Notes under the pieces: model-generated
What the model was told of the DNA's origin: nothing
The model's database searches: none
The model's input: only the letters and a program-made list of their open reading frames with translations
Shown here: piece after piece, positions 46,856 through 57,084 of the stretch
Numbering within the stretch: the stretch's first letter is position 1
How the letters are laid out: every line of letters begins with the position of its first letter
Made by a program: the position numbers and the translations under genes
Assembly (NCBI GenBank): GCA_030180135.1
Contig: CM058232.1
Span: forward strand, 72,718,016 to 72,782,015
Direction of reading: 5' to 3'
DNA length: 64,000 nucleotides
Origin: Orychophragmus violaceus
Taxonomy: Eukaryota; Streptophyta; Magnoliopsida; Brassicales; Brassicaceae

Positions 46856-47364
46856 CAAGAAAGGTTCCCAAATCAGAGGAAGTCAAAGCTAGCACCAAGA
46901 GGAGATGGACCATTCAAAGTCTTGGATAAGATCAACAACAATGCATACAACTTGGAACTGCCAGATGAGTTAAAATTTTCTCCAACATTCAAGGTTTCTT
47001 ATTTAGCTTCTTATGATGCATGTCAATCAGTTCTGAGGTCATAACCTCTTCAAGGGGGAGGAAATGATGAGGACCTAGAACCAGAACCAGAAGACCCAAT
47101 GCCCATTGTGAGGAAAGGTCCATTGACAAGGTCAACAACAAAGGTTCTGAGAAATCAAATCAATGAAGTTGTGCAATGCCTGATGAATCAAGCTACTGAC
47201 CAAGTGCAAGAACAAGAGCTAGCCTACATCAGAATGGACGGTCCAACAATACTCAATTTAGCTCAGAAAGGTCTTACCATAAGTAACATCACACCTAGCT
47301 CAGAGTGCCCAATCCAAAGTACCACACTTGATGGCCAGAATGCTATATTTGAAGACAACTTATG
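46856..47364 (+). pseudogene. pol: element A integrase C-terminus, running into the 3' LTR
   Basis: Resumes the frame cut by F: RQERFPNQRKSKLAPRGDG, then PFKVLDKINNNAYNLELPD and FSPTFKVSYLASYD, the conserved C-terminal integrase module. A TAA near 47041 is followed in the same frame by PLQGGGNDEDLEPEPEDP, which covers the polypurine tract and crosses into the LTR at 47065. The frame ends at TGA 47363-47365 after GPLTRSTTKVLRNQINE. About 100 residues are therefore encoded by LTR sequence. No chromodomain is visible. Confidence 0.8.
47052..47064 (+). other. element A polypurine tract
   Basis: AAGGGGGAGGAAA directly before the 3' LTR; primes plus-strand DNA synthesis. Confidence 0.85.
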
Positions 47365-47917
47365 AACAACGGTCCAAACATACCAAAACAAGCTAAGGTA
47401 TGGTTTTACTTATGTTAGACACATTATATGACTGCTTTTCTTTGTTTTTCAGGGTTATTTCTTTGTTTTCTTCTTAGTTAATTTCCATAGAATTAGCCGT
47501 TGTAGTTGTCCCAAAATCGAGTTTGTTTTCCTTTTTTGAGTCATTTGCTTCAAGTCCCCTAAAAGGACATGGCTGTTTGGACTATTTATAAATTCCCTTC
47601 TTACAGCCTTGTACTTTTAATCCTAGATCAATAAAGAAAACTAATTTTCCTCTTGCAGCAAAGAGCAACTTGTTTTTTTGCTTAAAATTGAGTGATTAAG
47701 TTTGAGAGAAAGCTTTGTCTTATCAGAGATCAATCCATAGACTCTGTGGCGACCTTCACTCCATCACCATCCATTGATTGCTTCTGAGATAACTCCTAAG
47801 CCAGCACAATCAATCCCATATCATTCCGATCCATCCAAATCGATGTGATCAAGAGAGCTCTAAGGCCAATAATTAGATCTCCACCAATACACCATTGTAG
47901 ACTGTCCAGGGGCTACA
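47065..47917 (+). repeat. element A 3' LTR
   Basis: 853 bp, TGATGAGGAC ... GGGGCTACA. Confidence 0.9.
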
Positions 47918-48960
47918 ATAGCTCGCCACAAAGAACCATACAACCCACCTCAACATACAAGACTCAATCCACCGAAACCAACATCCGGCATAGCAACTCG
48001 AGTTATCCCAACTAAAAATACTGACCCAAAAACGACAACACGCTAAGGAGAAGAACCATACACAAGAGGTTTACCACATACCAAAGTGGATCGAAGAAGA
48101 GAAGCCCACTTCGTCTCGCCTGCGTCAGAGCACGTCCTCACTGCTCCAAAACACCGGATAGAAGACGCAGACAACACCAACCTCAAACTCACCATATCGA
48201 CAACAGAGGAAGCCAAGACAAGCAACACCGAGACTTCACTAAGATGATGTGCCGTTGCTGCAACTGGTACAACCCCCGTACCGCCACCGCCACACCCCAA
48301 GACAATGGCGAATGCAATCCTAGCTAGAGAGAATGAGCAACACACTGCCGTCTCTAACAATCCAAATCGCACAGCCGGTGAAAAAAAGCCGAGAAACCTA
48401 ACACGAACCGGAGAATTCCTTCATCACACCGTCACGACCGTAGATCTAGAAACTTTGGAGAGTGCAGAAGCGAACAAGAGTGGTCGTCGCCACGTCGCCG
48501 CACCACACCATTGAATCCCTCCAGACGAAGACGAGAGCCTCAGCAGAGAACGAAACCAAGATCAGATCTGAGATACCTCTAGGAAGAGATGACGGCATCT
48601 CCCGGAAAGCACGCTTCACCATCCACAACCGGAAATGACACATAGGAAGAGCACGACACCGCATCTCCGAAGGGCCTAAGAACGTCACTGAAGCCGCAAA
48701 GCTAAAGACTCCGCCGTAGAGTATAGGCAGAGCTAGAAAACGACAAAGAAGGTCCAGAACTTCTCACATATTGGACCGCATGAGCGCAATGATGAAGGGA
48801 AGGCCCTCTTGCGACTCCAGCAAAAATTGGTCGCCAGAAAGACAGGATGGCGATGAAAAGATAATTGTTAGGTTAGAGTTTGGAGAGAGAAATATCGCGC
48901 TTATGAGATATGCGTGGCCTTTTTGTTAAAAACCGAAAGTCAAAAAGGAAGTCACGCACA
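47918..48960. other. right flank of element A, unresolved GC-richer sequence
   Basis: Moderately GC-rich sequence with a 109-codon minus frame (48372-48043, rich in V, S, G and C) and an 80-codon minus frame (48688-48446). Neither shows a domain I recognise. Composition resembles 4990-5244 on the left, so this may be the other half of the sequence A invaded. No transposon ends found. Confidence 0.35.
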
Positions 48961-49009
48961 TGCAATCTTATCATCTATACAACCACCTAGACAATCTGCA
49001 TGACTGAAG

Positions 49010-49012
<3 letters not shown>

Positions 49013-49044
<32 letters not shown>
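49013..49044. repeat. (AT)n microsatellite
   Basis: About 16 perfect AT units. Confidence 0.9.
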
Positions 49045-49048
<4 letters not shown>

Positions 49049-50662
49049 TGCAATGCATTATCCTTGATTAGACAAGGCTATGACAGTACGCCATATTGGA
49101 CCCAAATTCATTGTCTTCTATTCCAAATATAATAAATAATATGACTGGATATAACAGAGCCATTCCGTTTTTTGTTTGTTTTAACAATTACAACGCAACC
49201 ATGGTCCATGGACATAGACGCCATTAATAGCTCAACTAGTACCTAATAAAAATAGAGTTTGGGTTTGTACGGCATAAAATTACAAGTATACCCAATCGCC
49301 AAATAAATCACGACGTTTACGTGAACAGTGCCGCTTAAACGTTAATGTATGATTATTATTCTTCTTCTTCATATATAATTACAAGAAGAACCCCAACTTC
49401 CTTCACAAACCCTAGATCTCCAACTTTGTTTCCCAAAAATGTCAGCTGTGAATTTAAACATTAGAATTCATAAATACTCATATTGACAATGTGATCGCAC
49501 GAATCCAAATCCAAATCCTGATCTCGAGCAAAGACTGGAGAGACAAGAGATCGACTTAGGTGTTGGTGAAAGATTCAAGGAAGTTGGGATTGATGAGACG
49601 ATGACAATGTAAGGATTTCAGTTACATGAAGTCCATAATTTAAATTCACAAATGTCATTTTACGGGGAAAAATCGGGATTAAGGGTTTGTTAAAGAATTT
49701 GCCGATTTGTTTTCTTTAATATCGATGAAGAAGAAAAATAATAACCACACACTAGCGTCCATATATGGCTCTGTTCATGTTGACTATATTATCATCTAAA
49801 ATACTTCTGTCGCAGTAATTTTTGTGATTTATTTAGGACTAGTATTTTATTTGGCGAATTAGCCAAATTTAAAGATTTTTTTTAATCATTTTTTCGTGGT
49901 TTGAGATATTTGTTACTAAGAAGATCTCGCTAGTGGAAACACATACACAAACATTATTTTATTTTTTTGGTCAATTATATATATATATATTCAATTCTCT
50001 TTCAGTCATTTGGTGAGAACGAGTGTTCCCTGGAATAAAGCTTTGAAGACTCTAGAGTTGGTTTCCAACATCCATAGAATCTCAACTTATCAAAGTTATA
50101 AGACTTATATGCTTCAACTTTCACTTGAAACCATATTTTTGCATATAATCATTAGAATCCGGTTCTCTTTGGTATTTTGGTATGTCTAAAGTTTTGTAGG
50201 TTAATTTGACAATGCTAGCTAGAAAATTATACAAGGCTAAAGAAGTGTGATCACATAACGCTGGAATTGGATATATAACATGGTGATATGATATCGTTCA
50301 ATATATGTAGAATAGAATAAGTGAACCAATTCGCGTGGGTCCAGTTAGTAAATAATGTTTAATGGATTCCTATCACCTGGGTTTAATTTGGATTGGTTAT
50401 CAGAAATTTCACATAGTATTTACGGATCTCAAGATTAATCGGTGAAAATGGGATGATGTGTTGATTTTTAGTGTCAGAGTTTATGATCTTTTGCAGAGAA
50501 TAATGATGCAGAGGCTTAACTGATCAGAGTCATCGGATTCATTCTCACGAGGTTAATGACAAAGATACCTTTAATGAAAAATCCCACATCAGTAGTTGGA
50601 GAAATAATTAACTAATATATATAGGGTCAGATAAGAAGAGAATGAATATAGAAGAAGAACAT

Positions 50663-50705
50663 AGAGAGAGAGAGACCGAGAGAGAGAGAGCGACCGAGAG
50701 AGACC

Positions 50706-50793
<88 letters not shown>
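50663..50793. repeat. long (AG)n microsatellite
   Basis: An uninterrupted run of about 42 AG units (50709-50793), preceded by about 45 bp of the same repeat interrupted by CCG or CCGAT. GAGA tracts of this kind can bind BBR/BPC factors in plants, but the neighbour genes here are decayed. Confidence 0.92.
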
Positions 50794-50797
<4 letters not shown>

Positions 50798-51010
50798 ATC
50801 GAGCCTTTTAGGTTATGTTAATTTTCCTAAAATCGAGCCCTCAGGTTATGTTAACTTTCTCTTTTAAAATATTTCCGTATTAGGGACATAATCTCTTGAC
50901 TATTCTGGTGTGACCAAGATCGATATGGTCAAGTCTATATTGATTTTAAATTGCTTATCAAATTTAAAGTAATATCACCATTATATGATAATGGTTAATT
51001 CCCAAATTAT

Positions 51011-51275
51011 TTATGAAATATAATGTAATTGTCTCCATTATATTTAAAGGTAAACTTCCCAATATGAGCATTATTCAAATTTAAAATACTTATCAAATAT
51101 ATAGTAGTTATCTAATTTCGATATATGAAATTTATTTCCATATTCTTTATGAAATATATAGTAATTATCTCCATTATATTTAAAGGTAAACTTCCTAATA
51201 TTATCATTATTAAAATTTTAAATACTTATCAAATATATAGTAGTTATCTATTTTCGATATAGAAAATTTTCTAAT
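51011..51275 (+). repeat. diverged tandem duplication, period about 136 bp
   Basis: Two copies begin TTATGAAATATA at 51011 and 51147. Both contain CTCCATTATATTTAAAGG, TTATCAAATATATAGTAG and TTTCGATAT. A weaker third unit may lie at 50940-51005. Confidence 0.7.
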
Positions 51276-51426
51276 TACGATAATAGCTACATTTAATATA
51301 CTTACTAATATTTGAAAGTAAATATTCTATATGTATGGAAAAATAGGATTTATCTTAAAAATAAATACTTAAGATTCATGAAACTTATTGTCCAGGAAAT
51401 AAAACAAACTTAACAATATTCCTAGG

Positions 51427-51518
51427 AGTTTATATGTAGGAAAAGTAAACTACATAGTTTATATGTAGGAAAAGTAAACTACGTAGTTAAATCCTATCTA
51501 GGAAAAGTAAACTACGTA
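51427..51518 (+). repeat. 29-bp tandem repeat, three copies
   Basis: Unit with AGTTTATATGTAGG followed by AAAAGTAAACTACAT: 51427-51455, 51456-51484, and a diverged third copy to about 51518. Confidence 0.85.
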
Positions 51519-51905
51519 TGAATCTTAACATAATCAAACAATTAGTAATTATCTTCCAATATTTTTAACAAATATTTGATATATATCTTCGAAAGAAGTA
51601 AATATGTAAGATTTATGCTAATTATTTTCCACAAATGCTAGACAAATAGTAGTTATATTTCAATATACTTAACATAATAATCAAACTTAACAAATATTCT
51701 ATATGTATCTTCCGAAAAAGTTGGATTTATCTTAAAAGTAAATATGTCGGATTTATCTAACTTATCTTCCACGGAAAAAGTTAAATTTTGGATAAATTTC
51801 CTATATAATCACCTTCGATAATAACCTTATAACTAAGTCTCACAGATCTCATATCTTAGATAAACGATCAAACCATAAGAAACAAACTTTCTTTAGCGTT
51901 TCAAT

Positions 51906-52521
51906 ATGGTGAAAAAATCGGTTGCCTTTGTTCCTCTTAAAGAGCTCACTCCCATGCATGGACGTGTCAAGATACAAATCCATATAGTTCGTTTGTGGAA
52001 GACATATAAGAATGGATCTTCTTCTTAAACTCTTTTACAGGTTGTGTCATCTTTGATGAATTAGAATATGAAACCTACATGAATGGTGGTACAGACGATG
52101 ATAGTAGTAAAAATAGCGACAGCGATGACACATCGGATAGTGATATTGAGATTGAGGTTACACTTGGGGGAAAGAAATTGCATCGAACAAAAGGACCAAG
52201 TGGATATACATATTGGTATGTCGCTCTTAAATTCTATCCATAATTGTGTGACCATATATATAACTCAAGTATTAATGCAAAGTTAACTGATTTTACAGGT
52301 ATTCTGACGATGAAACGAATGATATCGAAGATAATGATCAAGAGGATGATGAGAATTACAATTGCGATAATACGACTGATGATTCTGATACAGAGGATCC
52401 TGACGACCCAGACTACAAGATTAGCGACCAGGACGAAGAAGAAAGAAGAAGAAACTCCCTAAACCAAAAAAAAATAAGTAGCTATGGAATTCTAGAATTG
52501 ACTACAATTTCCTTATTTTAA
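51906..52521 (+). pseudogene. decayed OB-fold (RPA-like) N-terminus joined to an acidic C-terminal exon pair
   Basis: ATG 51906 gives 40 codons (AFVPLKELTPMHGRVKIQIH then IVRLWKTY) resembling the first strands of the plant RPA70-like/DUF223 OB fold, a single-stranded DNA-binding module. A TAA at 52026 ends it. Twelve bases on, an acceptor (TCTTTTACAG) opens an exon at 52041. That frame (FDELEYETYMNGGTDDDSSK) runs to a canonical donor at 52215/52216. A canonical acceptor at 52298 then joins TG|G to encode TYWYSDDETND. The frame ends at TAA 52519-52521 after a strongly acidic D/E-rich stretch. The clean 83-bp intron and preserved frame mean the 3' part was a real gene. The rest of the OB fold is missing. 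Such genes are often hitch-hikers of Helitrons, but no Helitron ends were found. Confidence 0.5.
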
Positions 52522-53264
52522 TTTATTTAGGCTCATTGAATTAATTTTAACATCATTGGTTTTTTTTTTTAAAAACTATCTATTACCTAAATAAAAATTA
52601 ATTATATGATTCCTATTATCTAATATAAATAGTTTTGTTTTAATATCATGGGCATGTATAGTTTCTTATGATCTATTTATTTGTTTTGAATAATTAGTTT
52701 CTCTCTCTTTTACCATATAGATTTATATATAACGAAAACAAGTCAAGGCAGAGGACGACGTCAAATACAGAGTAAACGCACAAAGCTAACATAGGTTTAT
52801 GAACATAGATCAAAATAAGTGATAAAACTAGGATACTAAGTAGACGAGTCTTAGTAGTACAGTTCATATCATATAAATCACTCTAATTGGTTTTAACTTC
52901 TTTACAATCTACGTTTAAACAAAACGAAAGCATGTCATAGCAATGGTTGACTTCAAATGCCTAGCAAGCGCAAACGGATAACATAGATTCATAGACAAAT
53001 ATCAAAGTAGGATCAAAACATGTAGTTGTTTCTTCAATACTTAAAACGAAGATGCTAAGTGGACCATATATTCGCAATGTACAAATAAGAAAATACCAGA
53101 GATCATGTACAAAATACCCGAGATCAATATTCAAATCGCTAACTAAACAATAAGAACAATAAGAAAATATTCTTGAGACTACAACAAATACACTAGAATA
53201 CAAAATAAACAGTCGAGAGAGAGAAGATAAAAAAAATGGAGTGTTCAAACATGAATCAACATCA
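52522..53264. other. AT-rich noncoding region with a diverged direct duplication
   Basis: No coding signal. Two imperfect copies, about 52731-52919 and 52920-53110, share AACGAAAxCAxGTCA, GACxTCAAAT and ATAGxTTxATxxACA phrases. May be the 3' untranslated region of the minus-strand exon at 53265. Confidence 0.5.
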
Positions 53265-53414
53265 TTAGTACGGTGCATATGCATAGCCAAGGATCTCATT
53301 CTCCAGCGGTTTCACATCGACCAAGAACGAGAGTTGATCAATACAAGGAGGCACATGTGTTCTTGCTCTCATTAGTATATCTCCCTGTTTCGTTGTTCTC
53401 ATGAAATATTTGCG
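53265..53414 (-). pseudogene. orphan C-terminal exon, unrecognised protein
   Basis: 49 codons with coding character on the minus strand (RKYFMRTTKQGDILMRARTH near the start, ENEILGYAYAPY then TAA at 53267-53265). Residue composition and lack of stops suggest a real protein end. An AG acceptor occurs within it (CATGAG), but no upstream exon was found to 54028. I cannot name the family. Probably a fragment of a broken gene. Confidence 0.4.
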
Positions 53415-53739
53415 TTTTCAAACACACAAATTCATTCAAATATAAAAGATCGAATGATGATAAACACAACACTTCAATTATTACACCGCTTATTGTGTCA
53501 TCTCCGAATGATGATAAACACTACACTTCAATCGGTAGGATAACAAATTCAATCAATAATACAACTTTATTACCAATTCTAAGAATTCATATGTCAATGT
53601 TAAGAATAAAAAAATAACAAAGCTAAATTGATTTTGGATTTTGAACAAAAAGAAACGAATTATGTTAAAGGCCACACAAATAAAAGTCAGAGAATTGGGC
53701 TTAAAGCCCAGACAAAAAAGTCAGAAAAATTAAGTAGAG

Positions 53740-53897
53740 GGTGCAAAAGGAGGTATTGAACCCGGGATAGGGGGTCAAACACGGTGATTTAAACCAACTG
53801 AGCTACGAATCTGTCTAAAGTTTACCTTTCGACGAAAATTTATAAACTTTAACCGGGGTCAGCTGACCCCCCTACCATACACGTAGCTCCGCCACTG
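53740..53897 (-). mobile_element. terminal part of a hAT element related to 39036-39524
   Basis: On the minus strand the end is CAGTGGCGGAGCTACG. A GGTCAGCTGACC palindrome follows, then TATAAATTTT, and a tRNA-like stretch with A box GTAGCTCAGTTGG (about 53796-53808) and B box GGGTTCAATACC (about 53756-53767). The same order occurs in the small hAT element at 39036. The other terminus was not found, so this copy is partial or very diverged. Confidence 0.5.
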
Positions 53898-54020
53898 ATC
53901 CATAGTATCAGCTCTATTGTATGCTCGTCGATTCCTTCGTCTTTGATGACTGGTCGATCTAATAACGCTTTGGAAGAGACTGAGCTTGATAATATCTTTG
54001 CCTCTTTGGGTTTACTCTAG
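53898..54020 (+). pseudogene. orphan exon-like frame
   Basis: 40 codons without stop (SSLMTGRSNNALEETELDNI, then FASLGLL and TAG at 54018-54020) directly between the hAT end and the Tat LTR. Looks like a C-terminal exon fragment; family not recognised. Confidence 0.3.
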
Positions 54021-54028
54021 ATGGAGGG

Positions 54029-54661
54029 TGTTATATATGGGTTTAGCACCCCATCCATTTATAAGGCCCAATACTTAATTCTCTGGATAGAGGTCGGCCC
54101 AACAGAAGCAAAACGGCCCAACAAGCAATAAGGGCCCGAACATATACGCTCAGACCGAGCCCACTACCATCGGCTCGGCTCGGCTCGATCCAAGCCGAAC
54201 GACAGCAATTCCGCTCGGCTACGCTAACAGCCAAAAGAACGTACGGCTCAGCCCATCTCGGCATCAAGTACGGCCCAATCCGCACGAGCTCGACAAGCAG
54301 TCAACGGCCTGTAAAAAGTACGACCGTATTTTACTATAAATAGGAGTCGTCACTGTACATAAATGTAACTTTTTGGGATTTATGCACTTCTCACTACTTT
54401 CTCTCTCTAAAGTAAACATTCCCGAATTTTAAAAACCGAGCTCGTCTTTCGACAAGCTCGGACATTTCACTTGAATACAGTACGCTCGTTACCGAGCATA
54501 CCTCTCTCTTCATTATTAAAACACCGAACATTCCTCTCTTAACTCATCACCGAGCCTAGTCAGTTTCCCTCTTAGAAAAACTTTGACCTTCGGACCCGAG
54601 CACATCAATTCTCCCGAGCAAGACGTACCCTAAAACCTTTGTGACCAGCTCGGTAATCACA
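54029..54661 (+). repeat. element G 5' LTR
   Basis: 633 bp. TATAAATA at 54335-54342 is a good TATA box. Three tandem GGCTC units near 54174-54190 and repeated CGAGCTCG-like phrases. Confidence 0.85.
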
Positions 54662-54663
54662 AT

Positions 54664-54680
54664 TGGCGCCGTCTGATGGG
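54664..54680 (+). other. element G primer binding site
   Basis: TGGCGCCGTCTGATGGG, two bases after the LTR. The TGGCGCCGTCTG form is typical of Tat-lineage elements. Confidence 0.85.
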
Positions 54681-54717
54681 AGAGAAAGTTTTTCTTCACT
54701 AACGGACAGGTTCAACG

Positions 54718-57084
54718 ATGGCAGGAGCACCACCGAACAAGGATTACGTCCACATCGAAGACATAACGAGCTCAGAAACAGCTCTGAGAACGAGGGGGCA
54801 ACCCCAGCACGTTTCTCAGGTTGCAGAACCAATCATTCAGCCGGCCGGCGCCGAGCAGCAACCTCAAAATATCGAACGACCTCAACAAGTCGCAGAAGCT
54901 CAGACAAACGAGCAGGACATGCCCGCCTTACTCAAAACTCTCATGACTCAAGTAACCGAACTCTCCCAGGGGAGAAACGCACGCTTCGATCAACTTGCCA
55001 CGACACACGCGGTATGCTAGGGGCAAATCAACGGTTTACGGATGGCAAGCCAACAAGGATCCGTTCCCCGAACTCATCTCCACCGAGCGTTATTCAAAGA
55101 AACGCCGCCTCCAAATCCAAGAAACCGAACGATATTACAGCAGACCGAGGACGAACAACCTCCCAATACGGATATCCCGGGCAGCTCAGCGCTCGGCGCA
55201 CGCAGAGACAGCGAAATCGAGGACTTGAAGCTGATGTTGAAAAATATGACATCCAAAGTCCACCAAGCGATCAGTTCGGCACCCGAGATCGACCGCGTAC
55301 TGGAGGAAACCCAGAACACACCTTTCACTCGTCGCCTCATGGATATCCAGGTCGAGCATCCTGTCTCTGCGGTCAAAATCAAGATGATGACCTACGATGG
55401 CAAATCCGACCCAAGGCAGTTTCTGACGGCATTTCGTATCGCGATGGGACGAACAAATTTCAGCATTGGAGAACGCGATGCAGGCTACTGCCAACTGTTC
55501 GTCGAGCATCTGACCGGCTCGACCTTGGACTGGTTTTCTCGTTTAGAACCGAACTCGATCGATGGATACAACGACTTGACGCACGCTTTTCTCAAACATT
55601 ACTGAATGTATATTCAGGAGGAAGTATCGAATGCCGACCTGTGGGCCATCTCCCAGGGGCCGAAGGAAAGCCTCCGATCTTACATCACCCGCTTCAAAAG
55701 TATTCTGGCTAAAATCACGATCACTGATAGCGAAGGTCTGCCCGCGCTCCAAAACGGTCTCTGGTACGAATCCTACTTCCGAGAGGAACTAAAGAAAAAC
55801 AGACCAAGCTCACTGGAAGACGCTCTTCACCGGGCATCGATCTTTATCGACCTCGAGGAAGAAAAGGAAACCCTAGCCAAGAAGTTCGGACCCAAGAGTT
55901 CGATTTCAAAGGAGAAGGTCGAGAGGAGCACCGAGCAATACGAACCACGGCAACACTACGATCAGGATTACAAGAAAGCCAAGGAGGAAGAAACCACGAG
56001 AAAGGGGAAATCGTCGTATTACGTCAGCGATCAATTACAGGACCACCAGCAGGATGAGGAACGCCCCCACCAGGTTCATCGACAAAATCATCCTGACCGC
56101 CCCCAAAATTATCAGCAGGATCGACCCTCCCAAGGCTACCAAGGTCAAAATCAAGGCAAGCCATGGAACAAATTCGTCCGAGGAGCCGACAAAAGCAAGC
56201 TATTTTGTGAATATCATCAGCGAGCAGGTCACAGCACCGAGGAATGCAGAAATCTCCAAGCCCTCCTCTTCGTCGAGTACCAAAAAGACGGAAAAAAATT
56301 AGTACTAGATCGCAACAAGCCTCCCCCGAAGCAAATCAACCAGGTAACACAACCAAAAAACGAAGCCAAGCGCTTCAGGCTCGTCCAAGAGGAACGAAAG
56401 AACCAGGTGGCTTTCGCCGAGGAAATCGAGCAGATCAACGCAAATATGGCAGCTGCGGAAAAACGAGCTCGCGACGAAGAGGATGAAGAGAGAGCACATC
56501 CACCAAGAAGACGTATAAACATGATTATGGGAGGACTACCAATGGTAAACGACTCAGTGCGATCAATAAAGGAATATGAGCGCCGGGCCATGGCTGCCCA
56601 ACATTACCGACGAAACTCCACTGACGAGCTCATAATCGGCGACGAAATAAGCTTCACCGAGCACGACGCCGAGGGAGTGGACCGACCGCACAACGATCCA
56701 CTCGTCGTCGCCATGAGGATCGGCGACTGCGAAGTCGAGAAGATTTTGATCGACACCGGAAGCTCGGTAGATCTAATCTTCAGAGAAACGTTACAACGGA
56801 TGGAACTCAATGATTACCATATCAAGCCATCGCCAAGACCACTAACCGGCTTCTCGGGCGACTCAATCAACACAATCGGAACAATCAAACTTCCCGTATA
56901 TGTCGGCCGAATAACCAAGCTGATCAAATTCGTGGTCGTCGACCGACCAGCTATCTACAATGTCATCCTCGGCACCCCCTGGATCCACGAGATGAGGGCA
57001 GTCCCATCCACCTATCATCAATGCGTAAAATTTCCAACCCCATTCGGCGTATTTATACTACGAGGAGATCAGAAGATATCCTGA
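54718..57084 (+). pseudogene. gag-pro: element G gag and protease, two internal stops
   Basis: One frame from ATG 54718 (MAGAPPNKDYVHIEDITSSE) with stops TAG 55018-55020 and TGA 55603-55605 and a terminal TGA at 57082-57084, beyond which pol continues in the same frame. The gag domain is at about 55380-55760 (GYCQLFVEHLTGSTLDWFSR, SQGPKESLRSYITRFKS). The zinc knuckle CEYHQRAGHSTEEC (about 56207-56248) has the C-H-H-C variant found in Tat elements. The protease carries ILIDTGSSVDLIF, with DTG at 56752-56760 intact. Gag forms the particle, and protease matures it. The stops at 55018 and 57082 could each come from one C-to-T change. Confidence 0.85.

Larger units (their letters stand above)
5245..47917 (+). 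mobile_element. element A: old Ty3/Gypsy LTR retrotransposon hosting all nested insertions
   Basis: Long direct repeats at 5245-6098 and 47065-47917 start TGATGAGGAC and end GGGGCTACA. A tRNA-Met primer site follows the left one and a polypurine tract (AAGGGGGAGGAAA) precedes the right one. Between them lie, in Ty3/Gypsy order, gag, protease, RT, RNase H and integrase remnants, all plus strand. Removing the insertions leaves about 6.7 kb, a normal size for such an element minus a deleted RT core. The LTRs differ at about 19 of the first 300 positions by eye, far more than those of nested F or D, as nesting requires. The integrase and C-terminal sequence resemble chromovirus-type elements, but no chromodomain is visible, so lineage is uncertain. 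It is inactive: many stops, frameshifts and a missing RT core. Confidence 0.9.
48961..51905. other. AT-rich intergenic region with microsatellites and tandem repeats
   Basis: No coding signal. It contains the (AT)n, (AG)n, 136-bp and 29-bp repeats listed separately. A TATA-like CTATATAAT near 51801 and an apparent leader lead into the gene at 51906. Confidence 0.5.

Noticed and set aside
46856..47364. Chromodomain at the end of the integrase of A
   Set aside because: No aromatic-cage pattern seen; the sequence is a polar tail that runs into the LTR.
50608..50796. Minus open frame of SL repeats
   Set aside because: Pure translation of the AG microsatellite.
51906..52521. Helitron carrying the OB-fold gene
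   Set aside because: No 5' TC end or 3' hairpin-CTRR end could be paired around it by eye.
53756..53820. tRNA gene on the minus strand
   Set aside because: A and B boxes are present, but no acceptor stem pairs and it lies inside a hAT terminus; treated as tRNA-like sequence.
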